The notes under the pieces: generated by a model
Databases searched by the model: none
What the model saw: the letters and a program-made list of their open reading frames with translations, nothing else
What the model was told of the DNA's origin: nothing
DNA from: Celeribacter naphthalenivorans
GTDB taxonomy: Bacteria > Pseudomonadota > Alphaproteobacteria > Rhodobacterales > Rhodobacteraceae
Assembly (NCBI RefSeq): GCF_020524585.1
Contig: NZ_JAIVLK010000004.1
Location: 310,001-374,000, forward strand
Direction: 5' to 3'
Length of the DNA: 64,000 nucleotides
Position numbers and translations under genes: made by a program
Shown: piece after piece, positions 9,710-18,884 of the stretch
Position numbering within the stretch: the stretch's first letter is position 1
Layout of the letters: the number at the start of each line of letters is the position of its first letter

Positions 9710-10318
9710 ATGACTGCGAAGGTTCTTGTTCTTGGGATCGGAAATGTCCTGTGGGCGGACGAGGGGTTCGGCGTGCGCTGCGTCGAAACTTTGGCGGAAA
9801 GCTATGCGTTCGGGCCGGACGTGCGGCTGCTCGATGGCGGCACGCAGGGACTCTATCTTTTGCCGTTTCTCGAAGAGGTCGACACGCTTTTGGTGTTCGA
9901 CGCCGTGGATTACGGCCTGACGCCGGGCACGTTGAAAATCGTCGAAGACGACGAGGTTCCGGCCTTTATGGGCGCCAAGAAAATGTCCCTGCATCAGACG
10001 GGGTTCCAAGACGTCATCGCGACGGCCCAACTCATGGGCTATTGTCCGGAGAAACTCATTCTGATCGGCTGTCAGCCCGAAGAGCTTGAAGATTACGGTG
10101 GCGGGCTTCGCGATGTTGTCGCTGCCCAGATTGCCCCCGCGCTCGCCATCGCGGTCGAGAAACTGCGCGCGCTCGGCATCGAGGTGCGCGAAGGTCGGAC
10201 CGAAAGCAATGATCTCGCCGATCCGTCGATCCTGCGCGGGGCCTACGAAGAGGGGCGCCCCTCCGAGGACGAGGCCTGCCGCGTCGGAGACGACCGTTTC
10301 CTGCCACAAGGCGCCTGA
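9710..10318 (+). CDS. hupD: Hydrogenase maturation endopeptidase (HyaD/HybD family)
   Basis: The protease removes the C-terminal peptide of HupL after nickel insertion. The family signature GIGNVLWADEGFG has the nickel-sensing Glu at residue 18. The other two expected metal ligands are in FDAVDYG (Asp) and SLHQTGFQD (His). Length is 202 residues, normal for the family. ATG 9710 with GGGAGGAAGAG upstream is preferred over ATG 9689. It is the first gene of a compact run that ends at hypE. Confidence 0.94.
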   Translation: MTAKVLVLGIGNVLWADEGFGVRCVETLAESYAFGPDVRLLDGGTQGLYLLPFLEEVDTLLVFDAVDYGLTPGTLKIVEDDEVPAFMGAKKMSLHQTGFQDVIATAQLMGYCPEKLILIGCQPEELEDYGGGLRDVVAAQIAPALAIAVEKLRALGIEVREGRTESNDLADPSILRGAYEEGRPSEDEACRVGDDRFLPQGA

Positions 10319-10319
10319 C

Positions 10320-10640
10320 ATGTGCGTCGGTGTTCCCATGCAAATCCTCTTTCGCGAGGACCTCGCCGCGACCGCGTTTGACGGCACGCACAAACACCTG
10401 ATCGATCTCGCCCTCACGGGGCCGGTCGAACCGGGCACTTGGGTTCTGACCTTTCTTGGAACCGCCCGCGAGGTGATCTCGGAAGAGGAAGCCCTCAAAA
10501 TTCAAAAGGCTCTGGGCGGATTGGCCGCCCTGATGGAAGGGCGTGATCTGGGCGATGCCTTCGCCGATCTCGACAACCGTGAACCACAATTGCCGCCGCA
10601 TCTGCAGGCTGCACTCGCCAAAGGGGAGACCACCGCATGA
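10320..10640 (+). CDS. hupF: HypC/HupF-family hydrogenase chaperone
   Basis: The protein starts MCVGVPMQIL with the essential Cys2 that binds the Fe(CN)2CO group or the large-subunit precursor. It has 106 residues, somewhat longer than HypC. A separate HypC (16329-16619) is present, so this copy is the HupF type, thought in other bacteria to protect HupL under oxygen. It starts right after the hupD stop and overlaps hupG through ATGA. Confidence 0.92.
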   Translation: MCVGVPMQILFREDLAATAFDGTHKHLIDLALTGPVEPGTWVLTFLGTAREVISEEEALKIQKALGGLAALMEGRDLGDAFADLDNREPQLPPHLQAALAKGETTA

Positions 10641-11023
10641 GCCACCCGTTGATTGATCGCCTGACCGCTGAGATGGGCTGGCCGCTTTTGGAGACGGACC
10701 ACGATGTCGCGGACTTCATAACCCGTTCGGGCGTGCATGTCCTGTTCATTCCGGGAGACGCGAAACGCAATCTGGAAACGGCTGATGTGGCGGTGATCCT
10801 GCCGGAGCTTAAATTGACGTTTCAGGGCAGGTTCGACTGTGCCGTTGTGGCCGATCCGATTGAGACAAAGCTGCGCGAGGCGACCCGTGTGCTGAAAACC
10901 CCGTCTCTGTTGTTCTACCGCGAAGGCGTCTTTCTCGCGGGCATCCCCAAGGTGCGGGATTGGGACGATTACATGAGCCGTATCGCGCAAATCCTCGCGA
11001 TGCCGACACCAGAAACCGCCTGA
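10637..11023 (+). CDS. hupG: Hydrogenase expression protein HupG (HyaE family)
   Basis: A 128-residue protein of the HyaE/HupG family with a thioredoxin-like fold but no CxxC pair. The conserved core includes GVHVLFIPGD, ETADVAVILPEL and TPSLLFYREGVFL. Family members bind the Tat signal of the small subunit and act as a proofreading chaperone before export. Position between hupF and hupH matches the known order. Confidence 0.9.
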   Translation: MSHPLIDRLTAEMGWPLLETDHDVADFITRSGVHVLFIPGDAKRNLETADVAVILPELKLTFQGRFDCAVVADPIETKLREATRVLKTPSLLFYREGVFLAGIPKVRDWDDYMSRIAQILAMPTPETA

Positions 11024-11056
11024 GCCAGAGCGCCTGAGCACCTGAGAGAGACACAG

Positions 11057-11896
11057 ATGGTCAATAATTTCCAATTGCCGCCCATGGGATATGGTCCCGG
11101 ATCGCAGCCGTCCGAAGAGGATGGAACCGAGCTTGAATACATGCAGATGCCTCAGGACATGCGGACCTATACAACGCATTATCCGGAAGTGGAGCTCAGC
11201 GATGATCTGAAGCCGGCGCTTGATCTGCTTGCTCGTCTGTCGGAGGCCTGCGTTCAGGTGGCTGAGGGCGCCGATGTCGACCCTTTCGATCTCTCGAAGC
11301 TTGACGCGCCGAACCGCGCCCTGATCGCGGAAACGATGGGGGCGGGCGAAGTGGCGATGAAGGTGCGGGGCCTGCCGTCGATCAAGGTTCAGGAAAGCGT
11401 CTTCGCCGGTGTCTGGATGCTTCAGGCTGCGGGGCTTGATGCGATCGAAGTCGGGAGTGTGCCGCGCATTGCGCGCACCTCGGCTTTCAAACCGATGCGG
11501 GTCGGGCAGGGCGCAGACGCGCCGCGCAATCCGGCGGTGGTCAACGCGCCGCCGCTTCTGGTCGAGCTTGAGGACAAATCCAAAGCCTACGTGCCCGGCG
11601 CGGAGGCACATGTGATCAACCTGACGCTTTTGCCGCATACCGAAGAGGACCTTGTTTGGCTCGATGTTGCTCTGGGACAGGGCGCGACCGACATCCTGTC
11701 GCGGGGCTACGGCAATTGCCGGGTGACAGCGACAGCTTTGCCGCATGTGTGGCGGGTGCAGTTTTTCAATTCGATGGACACGCTCATTCTCGACACGTTC
11801 GAAGTCACCGAGATGCCCGAAGTGGCGCTGGCGGCCAATGAGGACTTGATCGACAGCGGCGAGCGTCTTCGCGAAGTTTTGGAGGCCATCCAATGA
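11057..11896 (+). CDS. hupH: Hydrogenase expression protein HupH (HyaF family)
   Basis: A 279-residue HyaF/HupH homologue. Conserved stretches include FQLPPMGYGPGSQ at the start, EVAMKVRGLPSIKVQESVFAG in the middle and VWRVQFFNSMDTLILDT near the end. Genetic work in other species places it in small-subunit/Fe-S maturation; the biochemical step is not settled. It overlaps the next gene by ATGA. Confidence 0.9.
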   Translation: MVNNFQLPPMGYGPGSQPSEEDGTELEYMQMPQDMRTYTTHYPEVELSDDLKPALDLLARLSEACVQVAEGADVDPFDLSKLDAPNRALIAETMGAGEVAMKVRGLPSIKVQESVFAGVWMLQAAGLDAIEVGSVPRIARTSAFKPMRVGQGADAPRNPAVVNAPPLLVELEDKSKAYVPGAEAHVINLTLLPHTEEDLVWLDVALGQGATDILSRGYGNCRVTATALPHVWRVQFFNSMDTLILDTFEVTEMPEVALAANEDLIDSGERLREVLEAIQ

Positions 11897-12756
11897 GCGG
11901 GGGAGGGACGACAATCGGGTTCGAGGGCTCCTTTCTCGGGGCCAATGACAAAATCTCCGATCAGGCGATCATGGAGTGCAAAATCTGCTGGACGCCCTAC
12001 GATCCGGTAGAGGGGGACGACACACGGCAAGTGCTTCCCGGCACCCCGTTTCTCGCCTTGCCAGACGATTGGAAATGCCCCAATTGCGATGCGCCCAAGG
12101 AACAATTTCTCGTCTCCGAAGACCCCGGTTCGGACGCAATGCAGGCGGCGGCCCGGCTGGCGCGGCGCACCGAGGCCTTGGTCCGCGATTTCACCGAGGT
12201 TTGGCACGCCAAGATGCGCGATGTTCCGATCGTCAACAAGGTGCTGCATGTGCAGGACGTGGGGTTCATGGAATATGAAGGCCGGCCTCTGGGCGTTCTG
12301 ATTTCGCCGTGGTTCATGAATTTGGTCCTCTTGCCCGCCGACGGCGAGGATTGGGAGGGCCTCAAGGCGGGCGAAAAAGAGGTCTTGTCTTTTCCCTCCG
12401 GGGACTATGAATTTATCCACAACACGCGCGAGCAAACGGGCGGGTATAAGGCCTGTTCCCTGTTCTCTCCCATGGGGGATTTCAAGACACAGGCGCAGGC
12501 CGTCGACGTTGGCAACGCGGTGATGGTCGCCCTGTTTCAGGAAGAACACCGGGCTGAGACGGATCGCAGCGCGGACATCCGGGCCGCGCGCGAAGAGGAG
12601 CTGGCCGCTGCCGAGGCGGCTGAACGCGAGGCCGCTGAGCGTGAAAACCGCGCAGAGGTGAGGTCCGAGGCGCCGACGCGCCGCCAGATTTTGACCGCCG
12701 GGCTGAGCAAAACACCTGAGCCCCAAGACGTGATTGCCACCGAGGAGACCGAATAA
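11893..12756 (+). CDS. hupJ: Rubredoxin HupI fused to HybE-family chaperone HupJ
   Basis: One reading frame of 287 residues joins two functions. Residues about 25-75 are rubredoxin (CKICWTPYDP and CPNCDAPKEQF, four Fe-binding cysteines). Residues about 80-220 are a HybE-type hydrogenase assembly chaperone (EVWHAKMRDVPIVNKVLHVQ, LGVLISPWFMNLVLLP, FPSGDYEF, YKACSLFSPM). A charged alanine/glutamate-rich coiled linker follows, then the tail TRRQILTAGL. In several rhizobia hupI and hupJ are separate genes; fused forms occur in Rhodobacter-type loci. It is needed for HupS Fe-S maturation in air. Confidence 0.9.
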   Translation: MSGGGTTIGFEGSFLGANDKISDQAIMECKICWTPYDPVEGDDTRQVLPGTPFLALPDDWKCPNCDAPKEQFLVSEDPGSDAMQAAARLARRTEALVRDFTEVWHAKMRDVPIVNKVLHVQDVGFMEYEGRPLGVLISPWFMNLVLLPADGEDWEGLKAGEKEVLSFPSGDYEFIHNTREQTGGYKACSLFSPMGDFKTQAQAVDVGNAVMVALFQEEHRAETDRSADIRAAREEELAAAEAAEREAAERENRAEVRSEAPTRRQILTAGLSKTPEPQDVIATEETE

Positions 12757-12759
12757 ACC

Positions 12760-13629
12760 ATGTCTGTCACCGCGTTCGACACAGGCGATTTGCGCGCGAC
12801 GCTGCCCCCGACCTTGCCGGTGGCCAAGCTCGTGATCGGCAAACCTGTCGAAGAGGTGGCGGCCTTGGTGCCTCGGGTGTTCAACCTGTGCCGGAGCGCT
12901 CAGGAGCTCGCCGTGAATATGGCGCTGGGCCTTCCGATCCGTGAGGATATGACGGCCCATTTGGCGCAGGATTTTGCGCGCGATCATCTGGTGCGTTTGG
13001 GGATCATCTTGCCTCGGCACCTCGGGCTGGACCCGCTGCCCATCGCTCAGGGGGCCGACGCCCTGTTGCCCGATCGCCTTCCTGAGACGGCTGCGGATTT
13101 CGACGCCTTTCTGCAAAGTGATAAGGGGCTTGGGACTGTTTTGCGCCGCCTCAAAGACCTTTTCGCTCCCGGAGAGGCCACGGCGCAGGTCGAGGCTGTG
13201 TCCGATCAGAACGTGACGCAGGCAGGCGCCTGCGAAAACTCCGTGGCGGCGAGGCAGTCCACGCATCCGCTGATGAAGGCCCTTGAGGCATCGCATGGTC
13301 GCGGCCCCTTGTGGCGGGCCGTGGCGCGGATGTTGGATCTGGCGGCATGTGTGCGCGGCGATGTGCCCACGCCCAGGAGACTCGCCGAGGGGTGGGTCGT
13401 CGTTCCGGCCTCGCGCGGCGCCTATGCGATGCGGGCGCAGGTCGAGGCGGGTGTCGTCACGCAGTTCGAACGCGTCACGCCGACCGATCACATGATGGCA
13501 CCGGGCGGGATTATGGCGCAGTCTTTGGCCAGCCTGCCCGAGACGAAACACGCGATGGCGCCGCTTTTGGTCGATGTGCTGGACCCCTGCAGCCCGGTGA
13601 GTTTGCGCGGAGGACGGAGGCATGCATGA
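12760..13629 (+). CDS. hupK: Hydrogenase assembly protein HupK, degenerate large-subunit homologue
   Basis: A 289-residue HupK. It keeps traces of the hydrogenase large subunit: [12 protein letters not shown] replaces the [10 protein letters not shown] motif, and LDPCSPVSL near the C-terminus replaces DPCxxCxxH, so it cannot hold the NiFe site. It is thought to act as a scaffold during HupL cofactor insertion. The last eight bases overlap hypA. Confidence 0.88.
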   Translation: MSVTAFDTGDLRATLPPTLPVAKLVIGKPVEEVAALVPRVFNLCRSAQELAVNMALGLPIREDMTAHLAQDFARDHLVRLGIILPRHLGLDPLPIAQGADALLPDRLPETAADFDAFLQSDKGLGTVLRRLKDLFAPGEATAQVEAVSDQNVTQAGACENSVAARQSTHPLMKALEASHGRGPLWRAVARMLDLAACVRGDVPTPRRLAEGWVVVPASRGAYAMRAQVEAGVVTQFERVTPTDHMMAPGGIMAQSLASLPETKHAMAPLLVDVLDPCSPVSLRGGRRHA

Positions 13630-13963
13630 GATGTCGCTTTGCGAAGGCATCCGTTCGGTGATCGAGGATGCCGCCGTGAAAAACAAATTCAGCGGCGTGA
13701 AAACCGTGCGCGTCGAGATCGGCAAATTCGCGGGGGTGGAAAAGCCTGCGCTTGAGTTTGCCTTTGAGGTGGTGATGCGCGGTTCTGTCGCCGAAGGCGC
13801 GATCTTGGAGATGATCGACCTGCCGGGGGCTGCGATGTGCTACGACTGTATGAAGCAGGTTGAAATCGAGAGCCGGCTCGACCTCTGCCCGACTTGTGGC
13901 GGCGGCAAGCTGATGCCCATCGGGGGCGACGAAATGAGGATCAAGGACTTGGAGGTGCTCTGA
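13622..13963 (+). CDS. hypA: Nickel insertion protein HypA
   Basis: HypA carries nickel to the large subunit together with HypB. The N-terminal [10 protein letters not shown] includes the nickel-binding His2. The zinc site is CYDC near residue 73 and CPTC near residue 90. It has 113 residues, the normal length. It overlaps hupK upstream and hypB by one base downstream (TGATG). Confidence 0.95.
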   Translation: MHEMSLCEGIRSVIEDAAVKNKFSGVKTVRVEIGKFAGVEKPALEFAFEVVMRGSVAEGAILEMIDLPGAAMCYDCMKQVEIESRLDLCPTCGGGKLMPIGGDEMRIKDLEVL

Positions 13964-14832
13964 TGTGTACAGTATGCGGATGCGGAACGGCGAGTGTGGA
14001 GGGCCACGGTCACCGTCATGATCACGGTCATCATCATGACCACCCCCATGATCACAACCACAGCCACGCTCATGACCACCATCATCACCATCACGGCGAT
14101 GACATGCATTTCGGACAGGGGCCTGCGGGCGTCGAAGTGCCGGGCATGTCGCAAGAGCGGCTGATCGAGATCGAGACGGATATTCTCGCAAAGAACGATC
14201 GCTACGCCGAAGTGAACCGCGCGGCTCTCTCCGCTCTGGGCAGCTTTGCGATCAACCTCGTCTCCTCGCCGGGCTCCGGCAAAACCACGCTGTTGTGCAA
14301 GACCATCGAGATGCTGGGTGACCAGCCTCTGGCCGTCATCGAGGGCGATCAGCAAACCGCCAACGATGCCGAACGCATCCGCGCGACAGGCGCCAAGGCG
14401 GTTCAGGTCAACACCGGCAAGGGCTGCCATCTCGACGGGCATATGGTCGGACATGCGATGGAGCATCTGGCGCTGGGTCAAAACGCCATGCTCTTTATCG
14501 AGAACGTCGGCAATCTCGTCTGCCCCGCCGGGTTCGATTTGGGCGAAGATTGCAAGGTGGCGGTGATTTCGGTCACCGAGGGCGAGGATAAGCCCCTGAA
14601 ATATCCCGATATGTTCACCGTTTCTGAGATCGCGCTGCTCAATAAAGTCGATCTGGCTCCCTATTGCGATGTCGATCTCGATCTCTACGAGGCCAACTTG
14701 CGGCGCGTTAATCCGGGCATCGAAATCCTGCGCATCTCGGCCAAGACCGGCGAAGGCATGGAGACTTGGGTCCAATGGCTGCGTGATCGTCTTGCGGCAA
14801 AACCGGCCGCAGCACCGGTCGCGCAGGGCTGA
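13963..14832 (+). CDS. hypB: Nickel-binding GTPase HypB
   Basis: The GTPase powers nickel insertion with HypA. It starts MCTVCGCG, which matches the high-affinity CxxCGC nickel site. A histidine-rich run between about residues 18 and 45 (many His with Asp between) can store nickel. The P-loop is [11 protein letters not shown] near residue 98, and the guanine-specificity motif is NKVD. The ATG at 13963 is chosen because it gives the cysteine motif at position 2. Length is 289 residues. Confidence 0.95.
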   Translation: MCTVCGCGTASVEGHGHRHDHGHHHDHPHDHNHSHAHDHHHHHHGDDMHFGQGPAGVEVPGMSQERLIEIETDILAKNDRYAEVNRAALSALGSFAINLVSSPGSGKTTLLCKTIEMLGDQPLAVIEGDQQTANDAERIRATGAKAVQVNTGKGCHLDGHMVGHAMEHLALGQNAMLFIENVGNLVCPAGFDLGEDCKVAVISVTEGEDKPLKYPDMFTVSEIALLNKVDLAPYCDVDLDLYEANLRRVNPGIEILRISAKTGEGMETWVQWLRDRLAAKPAAAPVAQG

Positions 14833-14834
14833 TC

Positions 14835-16325
14835 ATGTCGGACCCGTTGCCCACGATCCTTTTGGTTGACGACGAGGAACACAGCCTCGCCGCCATGCGC
14901 ATGGCGCTCGAAGACGACTTCGAGTGTCTGACCGCCATGAATGCCGAAGAGGCGCGTGGCCTGATGCAAGAGCATTTCGTGCAGGTGATCTTTTGCGATC
15001 ATCGCATGCCCGGCACGACCGGCGTCGAGTTCCTGACCGAAGTGCGGGAACACTGGCCCGAGACGGTGCGGATCATCATCACGGGCTACACGGAAACCGG
15101 CGACATGATTTCCGCGATCAACGATGCGGGGATCTATCAGTTCCTGACCAAACCTTGGCACCCGGATCATCTGATGATGGTGGCCAAAAACGCGACCGAT
15201 CTCTTTCGTTTGACGCGCGACCATGATCGCATGTCTCTGGAGATGCGGTATCTGTCGCGTTCTGTCGAAGCCAAGATTGAGGAACAGCGCAAGGCCCTGC
15301 GCGAGGGGCTTGGCTTCGAGGCGGTTTTGCGTGCGGTCAATTCGCCGATGAATGCTGTCATCGAACAGGCCCGCCAATTCGCGACCTTCGATGTGCCCGT
15401 GGTGATCACCGGCGAAAACGGCACGGGCAAAGGCCAGTTGGCCCGCGCGATGCATTATAGTTCCCTGCGCTCAGAGAAACCCTATTTCGAATTCGATTGC
15501 TCCTCCGTCGACGACGATATTCTGGAGATCGAACTTTTCGGTGCGCGGCGCGGCGCCTTGCCCGGGCTGACCAGCCACAAGACAGGCCTGTTCCAAAAGG
15601 TGGACAGGGGCACGCTCTATCTCTCCGGCGTCTCCAACCTGTCGCCACGCTTGCAGCTTTTGCTCTTGCGCGCCGTGCGCGACGGGGCGTTTCGTCCTGT
15701 GGGCGGCCATGAGTTGCGGCATACTCAAGTGCGGCTTTTGGCGGGAACGGAGCGCGATCTGCGGATCGAGGTTGCGGAAGGCCGTTTTAATTCCGAGCTT
15801 TACTATGCCCTGGCGAAGGCGGGATTGACCGTGCCGCCGCTGCGCGACCGTGTCGGGGATCTTGCGATTTTGGCGCAAACCCTTTTGTTCGAAATGGCCG
15901 AGAAACATGGCAAACCGGTCAGCGGTCTTTCGGACGATGCGCTGCAATTCCTGTCGGAATACGACTGGCCCGGCAATATGCGCGAGCTTGAAAACGAGAT
16001 CGTGCGCATGCTGATCTTTTCGCAAGATGCGCTTTTGGGGCCGGAACTGATCTCGCGTCATATCCTTCAGGCGAGCCCTGTGTCCGATGCGGAAACGGAA
16101 ACATCCGTCGACCGGGTCTTGATCGGAACCGGCTCGTTGAAAGATCGGGTCGAACAAATCGAAATGCGCATTCTGCGCGAGACGCTGACGCGTTTGAAAT
16201 GGAACAAAAGCCGCGCCGCCAATGAACTGGGCCTGTCGCGTGTGGGCCTTCGGGCCAAAATCGAACGCTACGGGTTGGTGGACCAGAAGCGTCATTCTGA
16301 GCCAACGTCGAGCGAGGAGGAGTAA
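14835..16325 (+). CDS. hupR: NtrC-family response regulator HupR
   Basis: Activator of hydrogenase genes, paired with HupT. Receiver domain at residues 5-125 with phosphoacceptor Asp55 (FCDHRMPG). The AAA+ domain at about residues 165-390 has Walker [11 protein letters not shown] Fis-type HTH lies at the C-terminus ([20 protein letters not shown]). The sigma-54 contact loop is altered: where GAFTGA is expected the sequence is GALPGL (after ELFGARR). R. capsulatus HupR likewise lacks this loop and works with sigma-70 RNA polymerase, so the same is inferred here. It is embedded between hypB and hypC, as in R. capsulatus. Confidence 0.93.
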   Translation: MSDPLPTILLVDDEEHSLAAMRMALEDDFECLTAMNAEEARGLMQEHFVQVIFCDHRMPGTTGVEFLTEVREHWPETVRIIITGYTETGDMISAINDAGIYQFLTKPWHPDHLMMVAKNATDLFRLTRDHDRMSLEMRYLSRSVEAKIEEQRKALREGLGFEAVLRAVNSPMNAVIEQARQFATFDVPVVITGENGTGKGQLARAMHYSSLRSEKPYFEFDCSSVDDDILEIELFGARRGALPGLTSHKTGLFQKVDRGTLYLSGVSNLSPRLQLLLLRAVRDGAFRPVGGHELRHTQVRLLAGTERDLRIEVAEGRFNSELYYALAKAGLTVPPLRDRVGDLAILAQTLLFEMAEKHGKPVSGLSDDALQFLSEYDWPGNMRELENEIVRMLIFSQDALLGPELISRHILQASPVSDAETETSVDRVLIGTGSLKDRVEQIEMRILRETLTRLKWNKSRAANELGLSRVGLRAKIERYGLVDQKRHSEPTSSEEE

Positions 16326-16328
16326 GCC

Positions 16329-16619
16329 ATGTGTCTGGGAATTCCGGGACAGATCGTCAAGATCACCGATGAGACGCGCTTGATGGCCCTGGCCGATGTG
16401 TCCGGCGTCAAACGTGAGGTCAACATCGCGCCGGTTCTGACCGGGGCCATCGAGGCGTTGATCGGCAAATGGGCCCTGATTCACGTCGGTTTCGCCATGG
16501 CGATCATCGACGAAGAGGAGGCCGCAGCCACCTTGAAGGCGCTTCATGATCTGGGCGAGACCCAAGAGGCGCATGAGGCGATGGCCGCAGGGGATCGCGC
16601 GTTGGAGGTCGGGGCATGA
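16329..16619 (+). CDS. hypC: Hydrogenase assembly chaperone HypC
   Basis: A 96-residue HypC that begins MCLGIPGQI with the Fe-ligating Cys2. It works with HypD in assembling the Fe(CN)2CO unit and then escorts the large-subunit precursor. It overlaps hypD by ATGA, fitting a fixed stoichiometry with HypD. Confidence 0.95.
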   Translation: MCLGIPGQIVKITDETRLMALADVSGVKREVNIAPVLTGAIEALIGKWALIHVGFAMAIIDEEEAAATLKALHDLGETQEAHEAMAAGDRALEVGA

Positions 16620-17758
16620 AATACGCAGAGGAATTTCGCGATCCGAAAGCCGCGAAAGCGCTTTTGGCACGGATCGCCGAGCTGACGGATGAGATCGGTG
16701 CGACCAAGGAGAAGCCGGTCTACATCATGGAGATTTGCGGCGGGCACACCCATGCGATCTTTCGTTATGGCCTTGATAAACTGACACCCGAAGGCGTCGA
16801 GTTCATTCACGGTCCGGGCTGTCCCGTCTGTGTTCTGCCGATGGCGCGGGTCGATGAATGTGTCGAGATTGCCGAGCGCCCTGAGGTGATTTTCACCACC
16901 TTCGGGGACGCGATGCGTGTGCCCGGACAGAAGAAATCGCTGATGCAGGCCAAGGCCGCCGGCGCTGACATCCGCATGGTCTATTCGCCTTTGGACGCGC
17001 TGGAACTGGCGCGGCGCAACCCGGATCGCGAAGTGGTGTTCTTTGGGCTGGGGTTCGAGACCACGACGCCCTCGACGGCGCTCTCGATCCAGCAGGCGGC
17101 GCGCGAGGACCTCACCAATTTCTCGATCTTCTGCAATCACATCACCGTGCCGCCGCCGATCAAGGCGCTTTTGGACGATCCGCATATGATGCTCGACGGT
17201 TTTGTCGGGCCGGGCCATGTGTCCATGGTGATCGGCACGCATCCCTATGATTTCATCGCCGAAGATTACGGCAAACCCATCGTGGTCGCGGGTTTTGAGC
17301 CGCTTGATTTGTTGCAATCGGTGATGATGGTGCTGGAACAAATTCGTGATCGACGGGCGGAGGTCGAAAACCAATACGCGCGGGTTGTGCCGGAACACGG
17401 CAACCCGGTGTCGATCGCGGCAATCGCGGATGTCTATGAAATGCGGCCCACGTTTGAGTGGCGTGGTCTGGGGGAAATTGATCATTCCGGCCTTAAAATC
17501 CGTGAAAAATACCGTGCATTTGATGCCGAGGAGAAATTCGGCATCGGCTATGCAGCGGGCCAGCGCTCGGTGCAAGAACCCGAGGGATGCGCCTGTGGGG
17601 CGGTGATGACGGGGCGGCTCAAACCGACCGGATGCCCGCAATTTGGCAAAGGCTGCACGCCCGAAATGCCTTTGGGCGCCTTGATGGTCAGCTCCGAAGG
17701 GGCTTGCGCGGCTTATTATCAATATGGTGGAGCCCGCGCAGCGGAAGCCGCGCAATAA
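16616..17758 (+). CDS. hypD: Hydrogenase Fe-ligand assembly protein HypD
   Basis: HypD holds a [4Fe-4S] cluster and, with HypC, is the scaffold for Fe(CN)2CO. Signature motifs are EICGGHTHAIFRYG (near residue 38), GPGCPVCVLP, FCNHITVPPP and the C-terminal cysteine set from GCACGAVMTG to KGCTPEMPLG. It has 380 residues, the usual length. Its last codons and stop lie within the first of three 28-base hairpin repeats (17733-17816). Confidence 0.95.
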   Translation: MKYAEEFRDPKAAKALLARIAELTDEIGATKEKPVYIMEICGGHTHAIFRYGLDKLTPEGVEFIHGPGCPVCVLPMARVDECVEIAERPEVIFTTFGDAMRVPGQKKSLMQAKAAGADIRMVYSPLDALELARRNPDREVVFFGLGFETTTPSTALSIQQAAREDLTNFSIFCNHITVPPPIKALLDDPHMMLDGFVGPGHVSMVIGTHPYDFIAEDYGKPIVVAGFEPLDLLQSVMMVLEQIRDRRAEVENQYARVVPEHGNPVSIAAIADVYEMRPTFEWRGLGEIDHSGLKIREKYRAFDAEEKFGIGYAAGQRSVQEPEGCACGAVMTGRLKPTGCPQFGKGCTPEMPLGALMVSSEGACAAYYQYGGARAAEAAQ

Positions 17759-17816
17759 GGCATGTGCCGCGGAAGCGGCGGAATAAGACCTGTGCGGCGC
17801 AAGCCGCAGAATGACT
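17733..17816 (+). repeat. Three 28-base tandem hairpin repeats with GNRA loops
   Basis: Three units of exactly 28 bases begin at 17733, 17761 and 17789. Each has a GC stem closed by a GNRA tetraloop: GGAA at 17743, GGAA at 17771 and GCAA at 17799. The stems are 17736-17753 (one mismatch), 17766-17779 (GCCGC/GCGGC) and 17793-17808 (TGCGGC/GCCGCA). Stem bases differ between units but change on both sides, so pairing is kept. Each unit ends AATAAG or AATGA. The first covers the hypD stop; the other two lie in the hypD-hypE gap. Confidence 0.85.
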
Positions 17817-17842
17817 ATTTGAGCCAAGAAGAAAGACGAGAC

Positions 17843-18868
17843 ATGGCACTCAGAGATCAACACGTCACGCTCGCCCATGGGGGCGGCGGCAAAGCCATGC
17901 GCGATCTGATCGGCGAGGTGTTCACCTCCGTCTTCGAGCCCGAAAGCTCTGAGGATCAGGCGCGTCTCATGGCGGATGCTTTGCAACAGCCGGGCGCGCG
18001 GCTTGCCTTCACGACCGACAGCTTTGTGGTCGATCCGGTCGAATTTCCCGGCGGCAATATCGGCAAGATCGCGGTCTGTGGCACGGTGAACGATCTGGCT
18101 GTGGGGGGCGCGACGCCTCTGTGGTTGTCGGCGGCCTTCATCATCGAAGAGGGCACCGACATCGATCTGTTGCGCCGCATCGTCTCTGCGATGAAAGAGG
18201 AGGCCGACAAGGCCGGGGTCAAAATCGTCACGGGCGACACGAAAGTCGTCGGGCGCGGATCTGCGGATAAGGTCTTTGTCACGACCTCCGGCGTGGGGGT
18301 CATCCCGCCCGGTCTCGATCTGGGGGCGACGCATGTGCAGCCGGGCGATGTGGCGATTGTGAACCACGTGCTGGGCGATCATGGTGCTGCGATTTTGGCG
18401 GCGCGGGGGGACATGGCGCTCAGCGCCGACATTCAATCCGATTGTGCGAGCCTCGGTCACCTCATGGCGGCGGTCTCGGCGGCCTGCCCCTCTCTGCGCT
18501 GTGCGCGGGACGCGACCCGGGGTGGTCTCGCCTCCGCTCTGAACGAGATCGCGGGGGAGGCCGATGTCGCCATCGAAATCTCCGAAGAGACCCTGCCGAT
18601 CCGGGCGGAAGTCAAAGGCATGTGTGAAATCCTCGGGCTTGATCCGCTTTATCTTGCCAACGAAGGCACTCTGGTGGTGTTTGTCGCGCCAGAGGAGGTC
18701 GACGCCGCGCTGTCCGCCATGCGATCCGTCCCGGAGGGAGAAGGCGCCGTGGTGATCGGTCAGGCGAAGGTTGCCGGTGCTGGGCCGAGGGTGACGATGC
18801 GGACCCTGTTCGGCGGGGGGCGCATCGTCGATATGTTGGTCGGAGAGCAGCTGCCGCGCATTTGTTGA
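17843..18868 (+). CDS. hypE: Hydrogenase maturation protein HypE (carbamoyl dehydratase)
   Basis: HypE accepts the carbamoyl group from HypF on its C-terminal cysteine and dehydrates it with ATP to a thiocyanate, the source of the CN ligands. The N-terminal TLAHGGGGKAMRDLI is the PurM-like ATP site and the protein ends LPRIC with the carrier cysteine last. ATG 17843 gives 341 residues. An in-frame ATG at 17762 would add 27 residues translated from the hairpin repeats and is less likely. It closes the hydrogenase island. Confidence 0.95.
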   Translation: MALRDQHVTLAHGGGGKAMRDLIGEVFTSVFEPESSEDQARLMADALQQPGARLAFTTDSFVVDPVEFPGGNIGKIAVCGTVNDLAVGGATPLWLSAAFIIEEGTDIDLLRRIVSAMKEEADKAGVKIVTGDTKVVGRGSADKVFVTTSGVGVIPPGLDLGATHVQPGDVAIVNHVLGDHGAAILAARGDMALSADIQSDCASLGHLMAAVSAACPSLRCARDATRGGLASALNEIAGEADVAIEISEETLPIRAEVKGMCEILGLDPLYLANEGTLVVFVAPEEVDAALSAMRSVPEGEGAVVIGQAKVAGAGPRVTMRTLFGGGRIVDMLVGEQLPRIC

Positions 18869-18884
18869 TGGCGGCTGCGACGCC

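Noticed and set aside
13990-14100. Low-complexity CAT/CAC repeats at the start of hypB, looking like a microsatellite
   Set aside because: They encode the known histidine-rich nickel-binding region of HypB.
17762-17842. An N-terminal extension of HypE through the hairpin repeats
   Set aside because: It has no ribosome binding site of note and the extra residues are repeat translation; ATG 17843 gives the normal HypE start.
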